A DNA stretch of 40,298 nucleotides from Clostridiales bacterium. GTDB taxonomy: Bacteria > Bacillota > Clostridia > Lachnospirales > Lachnospiraceae. Both the position numbers and the translations under genes were made by a program. Location of the stretch: the NCBI GenBank assembly GCA_014799595.1, contig JAAVHR010000148.1:1-40298 (forward strand), in the 5' to 3' direction. The notes under the pieces are model-generated. The model was not told the origin of the DNA. It searched no databases and worked only from the letters and a program-made list of their open reading frames with translations. Shown piece by piece: positions 8,901-17,018 of this stretch; position 1 is the first letter of the stretch, and each line of letters opens with the position of its first letter.

Positions 8901-10574
8901 TATTTTATAGCAAGTGATGAGGCCGGTGGAGCCAGTTATGATGCGGATTACTGTTTATCTTTTAAAGATGAAGGAATCAGTTATAAAATGGCAGAAGGAT
9001 GTTTGCCTTCCTCTATTATGATGTTGGAGGGTTCCACATCTCCAGATGATGCATACGATGCGTCTTTATATGTTGATGCCATGTCAAAGGGACATAATAC
9101 TAAATATGATTCATTTTATGAAATTAATATTCCGTTGAAGACCCTTGGTATAGATAAAAGCTATATTGAGGAGAATGGTATTGGAGTAATGCAGATTGCA
9201 ACAAGAGGAACTTCAGGAATTGACTGCCTTCCTCATGATCCTTCTATGTTAGATAATGCAACAGGGGATTGTGCCGTTGACCCATCTACTTCCCATGAAA
9301 AAGATGATGCGGATATCATTACTGTGCCACTTGCGGCAGTTGGTAATGCAAAAGCAGGAGGGGACGGTGGAAATGTTGTAACAAAACCAACAACAGCACC
9401 AAAAACAGAAGCACCAAAAGATACAGAAACACCAAAGAAGACAGAAACACCAACAGAGTCAAAGAAATATACTGTAAATTTTGGAGCAGACTATTCTTCC
9501 CCACAGTATGACAGCAGAAAGCTTACTTTAAAAGCAATACCTTACAATGGAGAAGGAGAGTATACGTATGAGTTTTCTATAGATGGAGAAGTGGTACAGG
9601 ATGCATCTTCCAAGGCAACTTATAGCTGGAAAGGTGAGGCTGGAAAGCATACCATCAAGGTAGTAGTGGAAGATGAGAGCGGAAAGAAGATAACCAGTGA
9701 GAAAAATTTCGAGATCCAAAGTGAAAATGGTGATGATCCTGGTTCTGTAACAAAAACAGATGCACCAAAGAATACAGAAAAACCAAAAGATACAGATGCA
9801 CCAAAAAAGACAGACGCACCAAAGAATACAGAAAAACCAAAAGATACAGAAACACCAAGAAAAACAAATACACCTGCTCCTACCCAGAATACGGGAACAC
9901 AAAAAACATCAACACCACCAACACAGAAACCAGTCAACACACCTTCACCAACAGGAAACAATGGTTCACAAGGTGGCAGCCAGCAAGGTGGGGATAAGAA
10001 AGATACAAGTATTGTTATTATTGTTACAAAGAAAGACTCAAATGTTACTTCTTCCGTAGCAGGAAAGAAGGTTGTATTCTATATGTCTGCAACAGGAGGT
10101 ACAGGTAAACTTACATACAAGATTGAAGCTGTGAATTCTTCTAACAAGAAAGTTGTTATGGCAGTAAAGAACAGTTCTGTTTATGAAAAGCAGGCAACCT
10201 GGACACCGACTAAGATGGGAACCTATACAATACGTATTACAGTAACAGATGAAAAAGGTTATTACAATACCAGAAGTGTATCTTACAAGATTACAACACC
10301 GGTTAAAGTAAAGAAATTCAAAGCAAGTAAGAGTACAGTGAAAAAGAATAAAAAGGTGACATTTACAGTAAATGCATCTTCCATAAGCAAGGTAAAATAC
10401 AGGTTTAAATTGCAAAAGGTTGGAAGTAAGACCATAAAGACACTCCGAGGCTATTCCACTAAGAAAACTTATACATGGAAGGCAAGCAGCAAAGGGAAGT
10501 ACTATGTATACTTACAAGTGAAGGATGCAGATGGAAATACTAAGCAGGTGAAAAAGAAGATTACTGTAAAATAA
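5940..10574 (+). CDS. Secreted AmyE-like alpha-amylase with CBM26 and CBM74 (amylase 2)
   Basis: This 1544-aa protein is a close paralogue of amylase 1. An in-frame ATG at 5931 abuts the ribosome site (AAGAAAGGAA, 5921-5930), whereas the ATG at 5940 has the same spacing as amylase 1 and gives the matching start MAKRKIL, so 5940 is preferred. A signal peptide covers about 1-38. The GH13_28-like domain has DVLPNH (D163), GFRYDTAKH (nucleophile D250), YGEVLQ (acid/base E299) and ESHDTY (D359). Then come a chitobiase-like module (520-599), CBM26 (604-686), a second chitobiase-like module (727-802), a CBM74-like domain (837-1133), an Ig-like domain (1177-1259), a long PKxTxxP linker and two basic Ig-like domains (1356-1544). 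Its CBM74 differs clearly from those of the two neighbours, while its catalytic half nearly matches amylase 1. It has its own promoter and terminator. Confidence 0.93.
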   Translation: MAKRKILSCALATLLGLSTVFGSMPVAPSYLTDEAVAAVKEITTANKEQEVVVEDTQVNAGNYGLTEYTKDGAILHAFCWSFNTIKQNMEDIAAAGYSTVQTSPINECLAGEGGGMQLWGNGKWYYHYQPTDWVIGNYQLGTREEYKAMCEEADKYGIKIISDVLPNHTTPTLNAVSDNLANAAGGKSAGALYHSNGFNEIQNYGDRYECTLGQMGGLPDVNTENQGFQAYYLKFCNDVIACGGDGFRYDTAKHIGVHSDPKDASNTRGENDFWDIATGAKEVNGIKLNRPDNFFIYGEVLQDNGIPYDEYASYMNMTASSYGYNLRSALGNYSLNTGSISDWAHATPNKIVTWVESHDTYCNEHESAWMKDWQIRAGWAIIAARGNGTPLFFSRPDGSDGSSGNYWGNNQIGAKGNDQFKHPEVAACNHFRNAMVGESEYLSNPNGNSSVLVIERGTKGAVIINMGSDASNIHMNKMADGTYLEEVSGKEVQVSGGTLNYTVPGGTIAVVYSGTTVTKNPSVSVSKDSGTFTAPFELTLTPANADKATYSINGGDEVSFTKATKVTIGEGCEIGDKVTVKVTATGEGDPFSKTYTYTMAETPAYKMYIRVKKSDFSGVPTLYLYDSADKALNGAWPGNAMTAEGDYYTFTSDSLDNATAILVCGDWRSTPDMAPGLAVSGYAEYDKASNTFKTFTLDTPKKTTAPTKKPIETEKPKETEKPSNEAIQVSVADKKSFEEETLKVKITLSGETKGTYTVDDGPEREFKSGDTVTLGEGKIADTDVTLKVKAGSKTKTFTYKKVFNEEKAVVKSAAISRIQNLFEVVADAAEVNASAETGGMYATNPNGGVGKEATITIDGSFSDWSEDMLIAQGGAWDIANNWKGGHENCVLDDYALYAAWDNDNLYIGWQMVNTTDTWAREGDGPLSDGGRVLDVPLMLAINVGNRPAMTGKMANGKLIWDALDVSFETRVDNLLLMSGKVGLGTPGYFIASDEAGGASYDADYCLSFKDEGISYKMAEGCLPSSIMMLEGSTSPDDAYDASLYVDAMSKGHNTKYDSFYEINIPLKTLGIDKSYIEENGIGVMQIATRGTSGIDCLPHDPSMLDNATGDCAVDPSTSHEKDDADIITVPLAAVGNAKAGGDGGNVVTKPTTAPKTEAPKDTETPKKTETPTESKKYTVNFGADYSSPQYDSRKLTLKAIPYNGEGEYTYEFSIDGEVVQDASSKATYSWKGEAGKHTIKVVVEDESGKKITSEKNFEIQSENGDDPGSVTKTDAPKNTEKPKDTDAPKKTDAPKNTEKPKDTETPRKTNTPAPTQNTGTQKTSTPPTQKPVNTPSPTGNNGSQGGSQQGGDKKDTSIVIIVTKKDSNVTSSVAGKKVVFYMSATGGTGKLTYKIEAVNSSNKKVVMAVKNSSVYEKQATWTPTKMGTYTIRITVTDEKGYYNTRSVSYKITTPVKVKKFKASKSTVKKNKKVTFTVNASSISKVKYRFKLQKVGSKTIKTLRGYSTKKTYTWKASSKGKYYVYLQVKDADGNTKQVKKKITVK

Positions 10575-10591
10575 TTGTAAATTGTAAAAAG

Positions 10592-10626
10592 AAAGAGTTA
10601 TGATATATATCATAGCTCTTTTTTTT
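10592..10626 (+). terminator. Intrinsic terminator after amylase 2
   Basis: AAAGAGTTATGATA pairs with TATCATAGCTCTTT (one mismatch or wobble pair), followed by an uninterrupted T-run to 10626. It begins 18 bp after the stop codon. Confidence 0.9.
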
Positions 10627-10694
10627 AAATGATGGAAATACAAAAAATGCACAAAAAAGTATGAAATTTGTATACTGGAATAGTGAAAAATGCA

Positions 10695-10723
10695 TTGAAA
10701 AAGTATTGGAAATTTGTTAAAAT
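10695..10723 (+). promoter_or_regulatory. Promoter of third amylase gene
   Basis: TTGAAA (10695-10700) and TAAAAT (10718-10723) are spaced by 17 bp. The spacer end plus -10, AATTTGTTAAAAT, is identical to that of the amylase 1 promoter. The leader is short (about 80 nt) and carries no large repeat, unlike amylases 1 and 2. Confidence 0.65.
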
Positions 10724-10810
10724 GAAAGAAACTTAGAGTATAAAATATGTTTTTTTTGAACAAAACTATGTTTTGGGACAAAAAGTGAAAAGAAGGGAGA
10801 AGATGAATTT

Positions 10811-13800
10811 ATGATAAGAATAAGCCAGGATTTGAAAAAACGGCTGGGAAGAAAACTTGTTGGTGTTGGTCTTTCTAGTACATTGGTATTTTCTACTGTT
10901 TTTGCAGGGAATACAGACTGGATAGCTGAAAGCAGAATTATTGCAAAAGAAACAGAATATAAGGTGGAGACAGAAGACAGTCAGGTAGATGCAGGTAACT
11001 ATAGATTAGCAAGTAATATACAAGATGGAACGATTCTGCATTGTTTTGACTGGAAGTATAATGATATAAAGGCAGAACTTCCTAATATTGCAGCAGCAGG
11101 TTTTACTTCTGTTCAGACATCACCAGCACAGAAAGGTGATGGTGATGTCTGGTATTGGTTATACCAGCCACAAACTTTTTCCATAGCTCAAAATGCATTG
11201 GGAAATAAAGCTGACCTACAGGCGTTATGTGATGAGGCAGAAAAATATGGTATTAAGGTTGTTGTGGATGTAGTTGCCAATCATACACGTTCTATAGGTG
11301 ATGATGGTCTAGGAGCTGATTGTTTTCACAATGATGGTGATGCTTGGTATACAGATCGTTATGGTATCACCCATGGTAAAATCGGTATGCCTGATTTGAA
11401 TTCAGAAAGTTCTACTGTGCAGAATAAAGTAAAAGGTTATATTGAAGAATTAAAGAGTGTTGGTGTAGATGGTATTCGTTGGGATGCTGCAAAACATATT
11501 AGTCTACCAAGTGAAGGCTGTCAATTTTGGCCAGTTGTTACCAGTGTAGGATTATATAACTATGGTGAAATTCTTGTAGGTCCACTTGAGAATGGTGGCG
11601 AAGGTTTAATGAAAGAATATACAAATCATATGTCTGTTACAGACAGTAAGTATGGACAGTCCATAAGAGAAGCATTTGAACATGGCGGAGTGCCATCCTC
11701 TATCGGTAATTGGTCCGAGCGTGGTGTTTCTAAAGACAAGCTGGTTTATTGGGCAGAAAGTCATGACACGTACTCAAATGATGGTGAGTATGGTGAACAG
11801 ACTGCGTATACAGATCAGAATATCATGGATCGCGCATATGCTATTGTGGCAGGACAGGGAAAGGCAACTTCACTTTACTTTTCACGGCCACATGAGACTA
11901 GAAAACAATCAATTAAGGCAGGAGTGAAAGGAAGTACACATTTTACTTCTAAAGAAGTAGCTGCAGTGAATCATTTACATAACAATTGTGTAGGAGAAAA
12001 AGATTATTATGTAAATGGAGGAAGTGCAGCCGCAGTATGTCGTGAAAGTGGAGCTGTTATTGTAAAAGGAAGTGGAAGTGGTCATGTAGAGATTTCAAAT
12101 GGTGGTGGAACAACTGCACCAGGTACCTATACAGATGAAGTTTCTGGAAGTACATGGACAGTTACTGCTGATAAAATTTCCGGCGATGTTGGACAATCGG
12201 GTATTGCTGTTATTTATAAAGATAGTGGAAATGGCGGAAATCAGGGTGGCGAAGTAGATACGACTACTACACCAGCTAAAACAACTACACCAAGCGGCAA
12301 TGTATCTATTGGTGCAAATATGATTGTAGCAACAAAACCATCAGGTTGGGATGATATGTATATTTATGCATATCAGTCAGGAGCAACAGCTACGAAATTG
12401 ACAGGTGAATGGCCTGGAACAAAAATGACAGCAGGATCGGATGGAAAATATACATATACTATGGATGCATCTGTAACAAGTGCGAAAGTTATTTTTGCAT
12501 CAGGTGCAAGTGGAAGCCAAGACCCACAAGATTCACCAGGACAAGACTGTGGCTTCGATTATGTGGGAGGAAAAGCATACTCTTATGATGGTGGAAGATG
12601 GTCAGAAGTTGCCATATCCACAGCAACAGAGAAACCACAAAAAACACCAGAGAAAACTCAAACACCAGAAAAGACAAAAACTCCATCAAAGACAGAAAAA
12701 CCTAAGGATACAAAAGAACCAGAAGAGACACAGACACCAAGTGGTGCAGTAGATATCAAAGTAAATAAGTTTGATGGTACAAGTTTTACAGAAGAAACTA
12801 TGGATGTCAAGATTACTTTGTCGGGAGTTACCAATGGAACTTATTGTGTAGATAATGGACCAGAAAAGACCTTTAAATCTGGAGATACTGTAACAATTGG
12901 ACAAGGAAAAATTGCAGATTCCACTGTAACATTGGAAGTTTCTGCAGGAACAGGAACAAAAAAAGTAACAAAAACTTTTGAATATGAAAAAGTTTTTGCT
13001 CCAGAAACTGCTATTGTAAGATCTTCTGCTATTTCCCGTATTCAAAGTTTATTTGAAGTAGTGGCAGATGCAGCAGAGGTGAACGGAGCACCAGGTTCAT
13101 CATATTATGCAACCAATCCTAATGGAAATGTAGGAACAAGAAAAACTATTACATCAGCAAGTGATTTTACAGAAGATATGATTATTGCCCAAGGGGTTGC
13201 CAATGATGATCCGGGAGCATTCAAGGGAACACATGAAGCACCAAAATTTGATCCCTATGCAATGTATGGTGCATGGGATGATGAAAACTTGTATATCGGT
13301 ATCCAGTATACAAATGTAATTGATGTGGTAGACCCCGCACAACAGGCACCACAGACAGGCAGAGGAAAACCAAATGGTGCAGATGCCGATATTCCGCAAA
13401 TGCTTGTATTTGATACAAGAAGTGGAGATTATACGGATGGAACGACAAATGATACAACACAAAAAACTGCATGGGATACTAATGTAAAATTTGGAGGGGA
13501 TGCAAAGGTAGATAAAGTCTTTTTGTATTCACCTAAAGATGGAATTATTAATCAGGCATTTTTCCCAGTAACAAATGGTTTAGTTGATTATGATAGTGTT
13601 GTAAAATCAGGATATAATATGCCGCCTATTCCAGGAGTAGAAACTACATGGGAAGATGGTTTCTTCGGCTCAAGCATCTACGGAATCAAAGGAACAGGAT
13701 ATACAGGTTATACACCAGCCGATTTAGAGAGTGATTCAGGAGATTGGGTAGATTTCCTTTCAGAAGGGCATAGTAAAGAACATGATACTTTTTGTATAGT

Positions 13801-15256
13801 GAAGCTTCCATTAAGTCTATTAGGTGTAACTGCTTCCGATATTGAAAATAATGGTATCGGAGTAATGGCAATTGCAACATACGGTTCCAGCGGAATAGGA
13901 AGCCTGCCAGCAGATATGACAATGCTCGATGTTGCAGGTGAAGCATATTCAAAAGATGATTCTACTTCTCAGGAAAAAGAAGATGAGGATCTTGTGACAG
14001 TAGGATTGGCACAATTAGGAAAAAGTGGTGGTGCAGTTAATCCACCTACAAAGAAGCCTGCTGAGACAAAAACACCAGATAATACTGTATCACCAACAAA
14101 AACAGAAACACCAACAAAGACAAATAAACCAGCAGAGTCGAAGAAATATACTGTAAACTTTGGTGCAGATTATTCTTCTCCACAGTATGACAACAGAAAG
14201 CTTACATTAAAGGCTATTCCTTATAATGGAGAAGGAGATTATACTTACGAATTTTCTATAGATGGAGAAGTAGTACAAAGTGCATCCTCTAAGGCAACCT
14301 ATAATTGGAGTGGAGAAGCAGGAAAGCATACAATTAAAGTGGTTGTGGAAGATGAGAGTGGTAAAAAAGTCACTAGTGAGAAAGAGTATGAAATCGAAGC
14401 AAAATCAGGAGGAAATACACAAGAAACAGAGCCTCCTAGAGAAACAACAAAACCAAATGAAACAAAGACACCAGATAATACAAAGACACCAGAAAAAACA
14501 GAAGCTCCAACTAAGACAAATACACCAATTAAGACAGACACACCAAATAATACAAACCAACCAACTACTACGAAAACTCCAACAGAGACGAAAAAGCCTG
14601 ACAACACACAAACTCCAAATGATCCAGAAAATAACAACAATGGAAATAATACTGGAAACGGGAATATAGGCAATAATGATACTGATATCAAAATTGGTCT
14701 GGCTGTAAGTAAGGTTACAAAATCACCACAAAAAGCGGGAAATGTTGTTATTTTTACTATTTCCGTACAATCTGGTGGTACAGCACCATATTTCTATCGG
14801 TTGACAGCAGAAAATTCTAAGGGACAAATGAAAACTTTGTATGCAAAGAATATTTCTAAGACAACTAATGTGAAATGGACACCTACAAAAGCCGATACCT
14901 ACAAAATACACGCATCAGTTGTGGATGGAGCTGGAAATTATAGCACAAGAACTGTTAATTATAAGGTGACTAATCCAATTAAAGTAAGTACATTTAAAGT
15001 TAATAAGAAAACTGTGAAAAAGGGTAAAAGTGTGAAATTTACCTTTAAAGCAACTTCAATTGGAAAAGTGCAGTATAGAATTAAAGTACAGAAAGTTGGA
15101 AGTAAAAAGATAACTATAGTTGGAAAATATTCTACTAAAAAAACAAAGACTTGGAAGGCAACTTCAAAAGGTAAATATTATATTTATTTGCAAATTAAGG
15201 ATGCAAAGGGAAATACAACAACCAAAAAGCTGAGCAAACCAATAAAAGTAAAATAA
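10811..15256 (+). CDS. Secreted AmyE-like alpha-amylase with CBM26 and CBM74 (amylase 3)
   Basis: This is a 1481-aa secreted amylase, the most divergent of the three in its catalytic domain. ATG 10811 follows AGAAGGGAGA (10791-10800); the ATG at 10803 meets a stop almost at once. The signal peptide has a twin-basic start (KKRLGRK) and a hydrophobic core, about residues 1-45. GH13 regions are DVVANH (D153), GIRWDAAKH (nucleophile D225), YGEILV (acid/base E253) and ESHDTY (D319). The chitobiase-like module found between the catalytic domain and CBM26 in amylases 1 and 2 is missing. CBM26 is at 502-597, a chitobiase-like module at 647-727, the CBM74-like domain at 759-1072, an Ig-like domain at 1112-1195, a Thr/Pro/Asn linker at 1197-1287, and two lysine-rich Ig-like domains at 1292-1481. 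No sortase or dockerin signal is visible. It probably acts with its neighbours on granular starch. Confidence 0.93.
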   Translation: MIRISQDLKKRLGRKLVGVGLSSTLVFSTVFAGNTDWIAESRIIAKETEYKVETEDSQVDAGNYRLASNIQDGTILHCFDWKYNDIKAELPNIAAAGFTSVQTSPAQKGDGDVWYWLYQPQTFSIAQNALGNKADLQALCDEAEKYGIKVVVDVVANHTRSIGDDGLGADCFHNDGDAWYTDRYGITHGKIGMPDLNSESSTVQNKVKGYIEELKSVGVDGIRWDAAKHISLPSEGCQFWPVVTSVGLYNYGEILVGPLENGGEGLMKEYTNHMSVTDSKYGQSIREAFEHGGVPSSIGNWSERGVSKDKLVYWAESHDTYSNDGEYGEQTAYTDQNIMDRAYAIVAGQGKATSLYFSRPHETRKQSIKAGVKGSTHFTSKEVAAVNHLHNNCVGEKDYYVNGGSAAAVCRESGAVIVKGSGSGHVEISNGGGTTAPGTYTDEVSGSTWTVTADKISGDVGQSGIAVIYKDSGNGGNQGGEVDTTTTPAKTTTPSGNVSIGANMIVATKPSGWDDMYIYAYQSGATATKLTGEWPGTKMTAGSDGKYTYTMDASVTSAKVIFASGASGSQDPQDSPGQDCGFDYVGGKAYSYDGGRWSEVAISTATEKPQKTPEKTQTPEKTKTPSKTEKPKDTKEPEETQTPSGAVDIKVNKFDGTSFTEETMDVKITLSGVTNGTYCVDNGPEKTFKSGDTVTIGQGKIADSTVTLEVSAGTGTKKVTKTFEYEKVFAPETAIVRSSAISRIQSLFEVVADAAEVNGAPGSSYYATNPNGNVGTRKTITSASDFTEDMIIAQGVANDDPGAFKGTHEAPKFDPYAMYGAWDDENLYIGIQYTNVIDVVDPAQQAPQTGRGKPNGADADIPQMLVFDTRSGDYTDGTTNDTTQKTAWDTNVKFGGDAKVDKVFLYSPKDGIINQAFFPVTNGLVDYDSVVKSGYNMPPIPGVETTWEDGFFGSSIYGIKGTGYTGYTPADLESDSGDWVDFLSEGHSKEHDTFCIVKLPLSLLGVTASDIENNGIGVMAIATYGSSGIGSLPADMTMLDVAGEAYSKDDSTSQEKEDEDLVTVGLAQLGKSGGAVNPPTKKPAETKTPDNTVSPTKTETPTKTNKPAESKKYTVNFGADYSSPQYDNRKLTLKAIPYNGEGDYTYEFSIDGEVVQSASSKATYNWSGEAGKHTIKVVVEDESGKKVTSEKEYEIEAKSGGNTQETEPPRETTKPNETKTPDNTKTPEKTEAPTKTNTPIKTDTPNNTNQPTTTKTPTETKKPDNTQTPNDPENNNNGNNTGNGNIGNNDTDIKIGLAVSKVTKSPQKAGNVVIFTISVQSGGTAPYFYRLTAENSKGQMKTLYAKNISKTTNVKWTPTKADTYKIHASVVDGAGNYSTRTVNYKVTNPIKVSTFKVNKKTVKKGKSVKFTFKATSIGKVQYRIKVQKVGSKKITIVGKYSTKKTKTWKATSKGKYYIYLQIKDAKGNTTTKKLSKPIKVK

Positions 15257-15332
15257 CAAGATTTGTTCAGATAAGGAACCATCTAAGTAAATGCATTAAA
15301 TAAATATGTTTACTATACAATTAGTTTGATGC

Positions 15333-15357
15333 AGAGGGAGGCAGAAATGCCTCTCTT
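15333..15357 (+). terminator. Probable terminator after amylase 3
   Basis: GGGAGGCA-GAAA-TGCCTCTC forms a GC-rich stem, followed by a pyrimidine-rich, T-containing tail (TTTGTTCTTTCC). It sits about 80 bp after the stop codon. The T-tract is interrupted, so confidence is moderate. Confidence 0.65.
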
Positions 15358-15372
15358 TGTTCTTTCCTTTTC

Positions 15373-15400
15373 TTGAATTTTTTTAGAATTTGAGTATAAT
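15373..15400 (+). promoter_or_regulatory. Promoter upstream of His-rich CobW gene
   Basis: TTGAAT (15373-15378) and TATAAT (15395-15400) are spaced by 16 bp. The start of transcription would be near 15407, only a few bases before the repeat element at 15412-15556, so the element would form the first 150 nt of the mRNA leader. No obvious Zur-type inverted repeat overlaps the promoter. Confidence 0.6.
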
Positions 15401-15411
15401 GAAAGATAAAG

Positions 15412-15556
15412 GTTACTGTTCAACCACAAGCTTGACACTTGCTGTCAAGCTATGTGCCAAAAATGTAGAGCAGCCAAGAATCCAGCCTTTCGCCGAAGGC
15501 GAATTTTAAATGGGCTGGATTCCGTTACTGTTAGCACCGTAGGTGTGAATAGTAAC
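15412..15556 (+). repeat. Family B modular palindromic element, 145-bp form
   Basis: The ends GTTACTGTTCA and TGAATAGTAAC are inverted repeats with one mismatch. Inside are AGCTTGACA/TGTCAAGCT; then GAATCCAGCC/GGGCTGGATTC enclosing a nested TTCGCCGAAGGCGAA hairpin; then a terminal hairpin GTTACTGTT...CACC-gta-GGTG...AATAGTAAC. The reverse complement of 19882-19998 is the same family. The TTCGCC...GGCGAA core and the terminal hairpin position match family A, so A and B appear related. It occupies most of the leader of the downstream CobW gene. Confidence 0.8.
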
Positions 15557-15651
15557 AGATAAAGCTACAAATCATACAAAAAAGTGTAAAACACTAATAT
15601 AGATGAGAGTGTATGATAATAGAAAAATGTATAGAAAGGAAGTAAGTAGAA

Positions 15652-16863
15652 ATGACAAAGATAGATATTATTTCAGGATTTTTAGGTGCAGGAAAGACAA
15701 CCTTAATTAAGAAATTGCTAGAAGAAGGTTTTAAAGGTGAAAAGATGATGCTTATCGAAAATGAATTTGGTGAGATTGGCATTGATGGAGGATTCTTAAA
15801 GGATGCAGGTGTAGAAATTACAGAGATGAATTCCGGCTGTATCTGCTGTTCTTTAGTTGGAGATTTCAGTACAGCATTAAAGGAGGTTTTGGAGAAATAT
15901 ACTCCTGATAGAATTTTAATTGAGCCATCTGGAGTTGGTAAGTTATCAGATGTTATCAAAGCTGTAAAAGGTGTGGAAGATGAGGTAGACATTGAACTGA
16001 ATAGTTTCGTCACTGTAGCAGATGCTACAAAATGTAAGATGTACATGAAGAACTTTGGAGAATTCTTTAACAATCAAATTGAATATGCAAATACCATTGT
16101 ATTAAGCAGAACCCAAAAGATGGCACAGGACAAGCTGGAGGCTTGTGTGAAGTTAATTCGTGAGCATAACGAAAATGCAGTTGTTATTACAACGCCTTGG
16201 GATGATATTAGTGGATCCAAGATTGTAGATGCAATGGAAAAGAAAGATTCTTGGACAGAAGATTTGATGAAGGAGGCAGAAGTTTGTCCGGTGTGTGGTC
16301 ATCATCACGACCATGAGCATCATCATGACCATGAAGAATGTTGTGGACATGATCATGAACATCACCATGACCATGAAGAATGTTGTGGACACGACCATGA
16401 ACATCATCATGAGCATGGAGAGTGTTGTGGACACGACCATGAACATCATCATGAGCATGGAGAGTGTTGTGGACACAATCATGAACATCATCATGAGCAT
16501 GGAGAATGTTGTGGACATGATCATGAACATCATCATGAGCATGGGGAATGTTGTGGACACGACCATGACCACCATCACCATCATGCAGATGATGTATTTA
16601 CCAGTTGGGGACAGGAAACTGCTCATAAGTTCACAAAAGTTGAAATGGAAGGCATTCTGGAAAAATTGGCAAATACAGAAGAATTTGGTGTTATCCTTCG
16701 TGCAAAGGGTATTGTTCCGAATACAGATGGAACATGGATTTACTATGATTTGGTACCAGGAGAATACGAACTTCGTAGCGGAGAACCGGAAATCACAGGA
16801 AAGATTTGCGTGATTGGTACAAAGCTGGATGAGGGCAAATTAAAAGAAGTATTTCACATTTAA
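15652..16863 (+). CDS. G3E GTPase (CobW/COG0523) with His/Cys-rich metal-binding repeat
   Basis: This is a 403-aa cytoplasmic GTPase of the G3E/COG0523 family, whose members act as metallochaperones or metal insertases. The start ATG follows AGAAAGGAAG (15633-15642). Motifs in order are Walker A GFLGAGKTT (about 9-17), a CICC motif in NSGCICCS (the conserved CxCC metal site), EPSG, and a CobW C-terminal domain in the last 80 residues. Between the two lies a CPVCG motif and a remarkable 95-residue segment (217-311) made of 14-residue repeats of the form HDHEHHHEHGECCG. The His and Cys content suggests high-capacity metal binding (zinc, nickel or cobalt); which metal cannot be read from the sequence. 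Another G3E protein follows after a short spacer without a clear terminator, so the two may be co-transcribed. Confidence 0.92.
   Translation: MTKIDIISGFLGAGKTTLIKKLLEEGFKGEKMMLIENEFGEIGIDGGFLKDAGVEITEMNSGCICCSLVGDFSTALKEVLEKYTPDRILIEPSGVGKLSDVIKAVKGVEDEVDIELNSFVTVADATKCKMYMKNFGEFFNNQIEYANTIVLSRTQKMAQDKLEACVKLIREHNENAVVITTPWDDISGSKIVDAMEKKDSWTEDLMKEAEVCPVCGHHHDHEHHHDHEECCGHDHEHHHDHEECCGHDHEHHHEHGECCGHDHEHHHEHGECCGHNHEHHHEHGECCGHDHEHHHEHGECCGHDHDHHHHHADDVFTSWGQETAHKFTKVEMEGILEKLANTEEFGVILRAKGIVPNTDGTWIYYDLVPGEYELRSGEPEITGKICVIGTKLDEGKLKEVFHI
16300..16584 (+). repeat. Coding tandem repeat, 42-bp units (14 aa, His/Cys)
   Basis: Six 42-bp units plus a partial one encode HDHEHHH(D/E)H(E/G)ECCG. 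The first two copies carry EE and the next four GE, suggesting that blocks of repeats were duplicated separately. Synonymous differences between copies show that the array is not all recent. Its length may vary between strains by slippage or unequal recombination without a frameshift. Confidence 0.9.
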
Positions 16864-16955
16864 CTAAGGTTTAGTGTGTGATATGTTTAATAAGGCTGAG
16901 TAGTAAATTTACATGTCTGTTTTCAAGGCATTATGTTGAATAAAAGAGTTGATTA

Positions 16956-16987
16956 GTAACAGTTTAGCCTATAGGCTGAACTGTTAC
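16956..16987 (+). repeat. Solo 32-bp palindrome related to repeat termini
   Basis: GTAACAGTTTAGCC-TATA-GGCTGAACTGTTAC is a near-perfect palindrome (one mismatch). Its ends, GTAACAGTT/AACTGTTAC, match the terminal hairpins of the family A elements, so it looks like a terminal module on its own. It lies 31 bp upstream of the second CobW-type start codon. Confidence 0.7.
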
Positions 16988-17018
16988 GTCGATTATAAGA
17001 AAAGGTTTGGTAACAATT

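Noticed and set aside
16153-16813. Open frames in other phases (Met/Ile/Val-rich) across the His-rich region
   Set aside because: They are by-products of the CAT/GAC/GAA repeat of the CobW-type gene.
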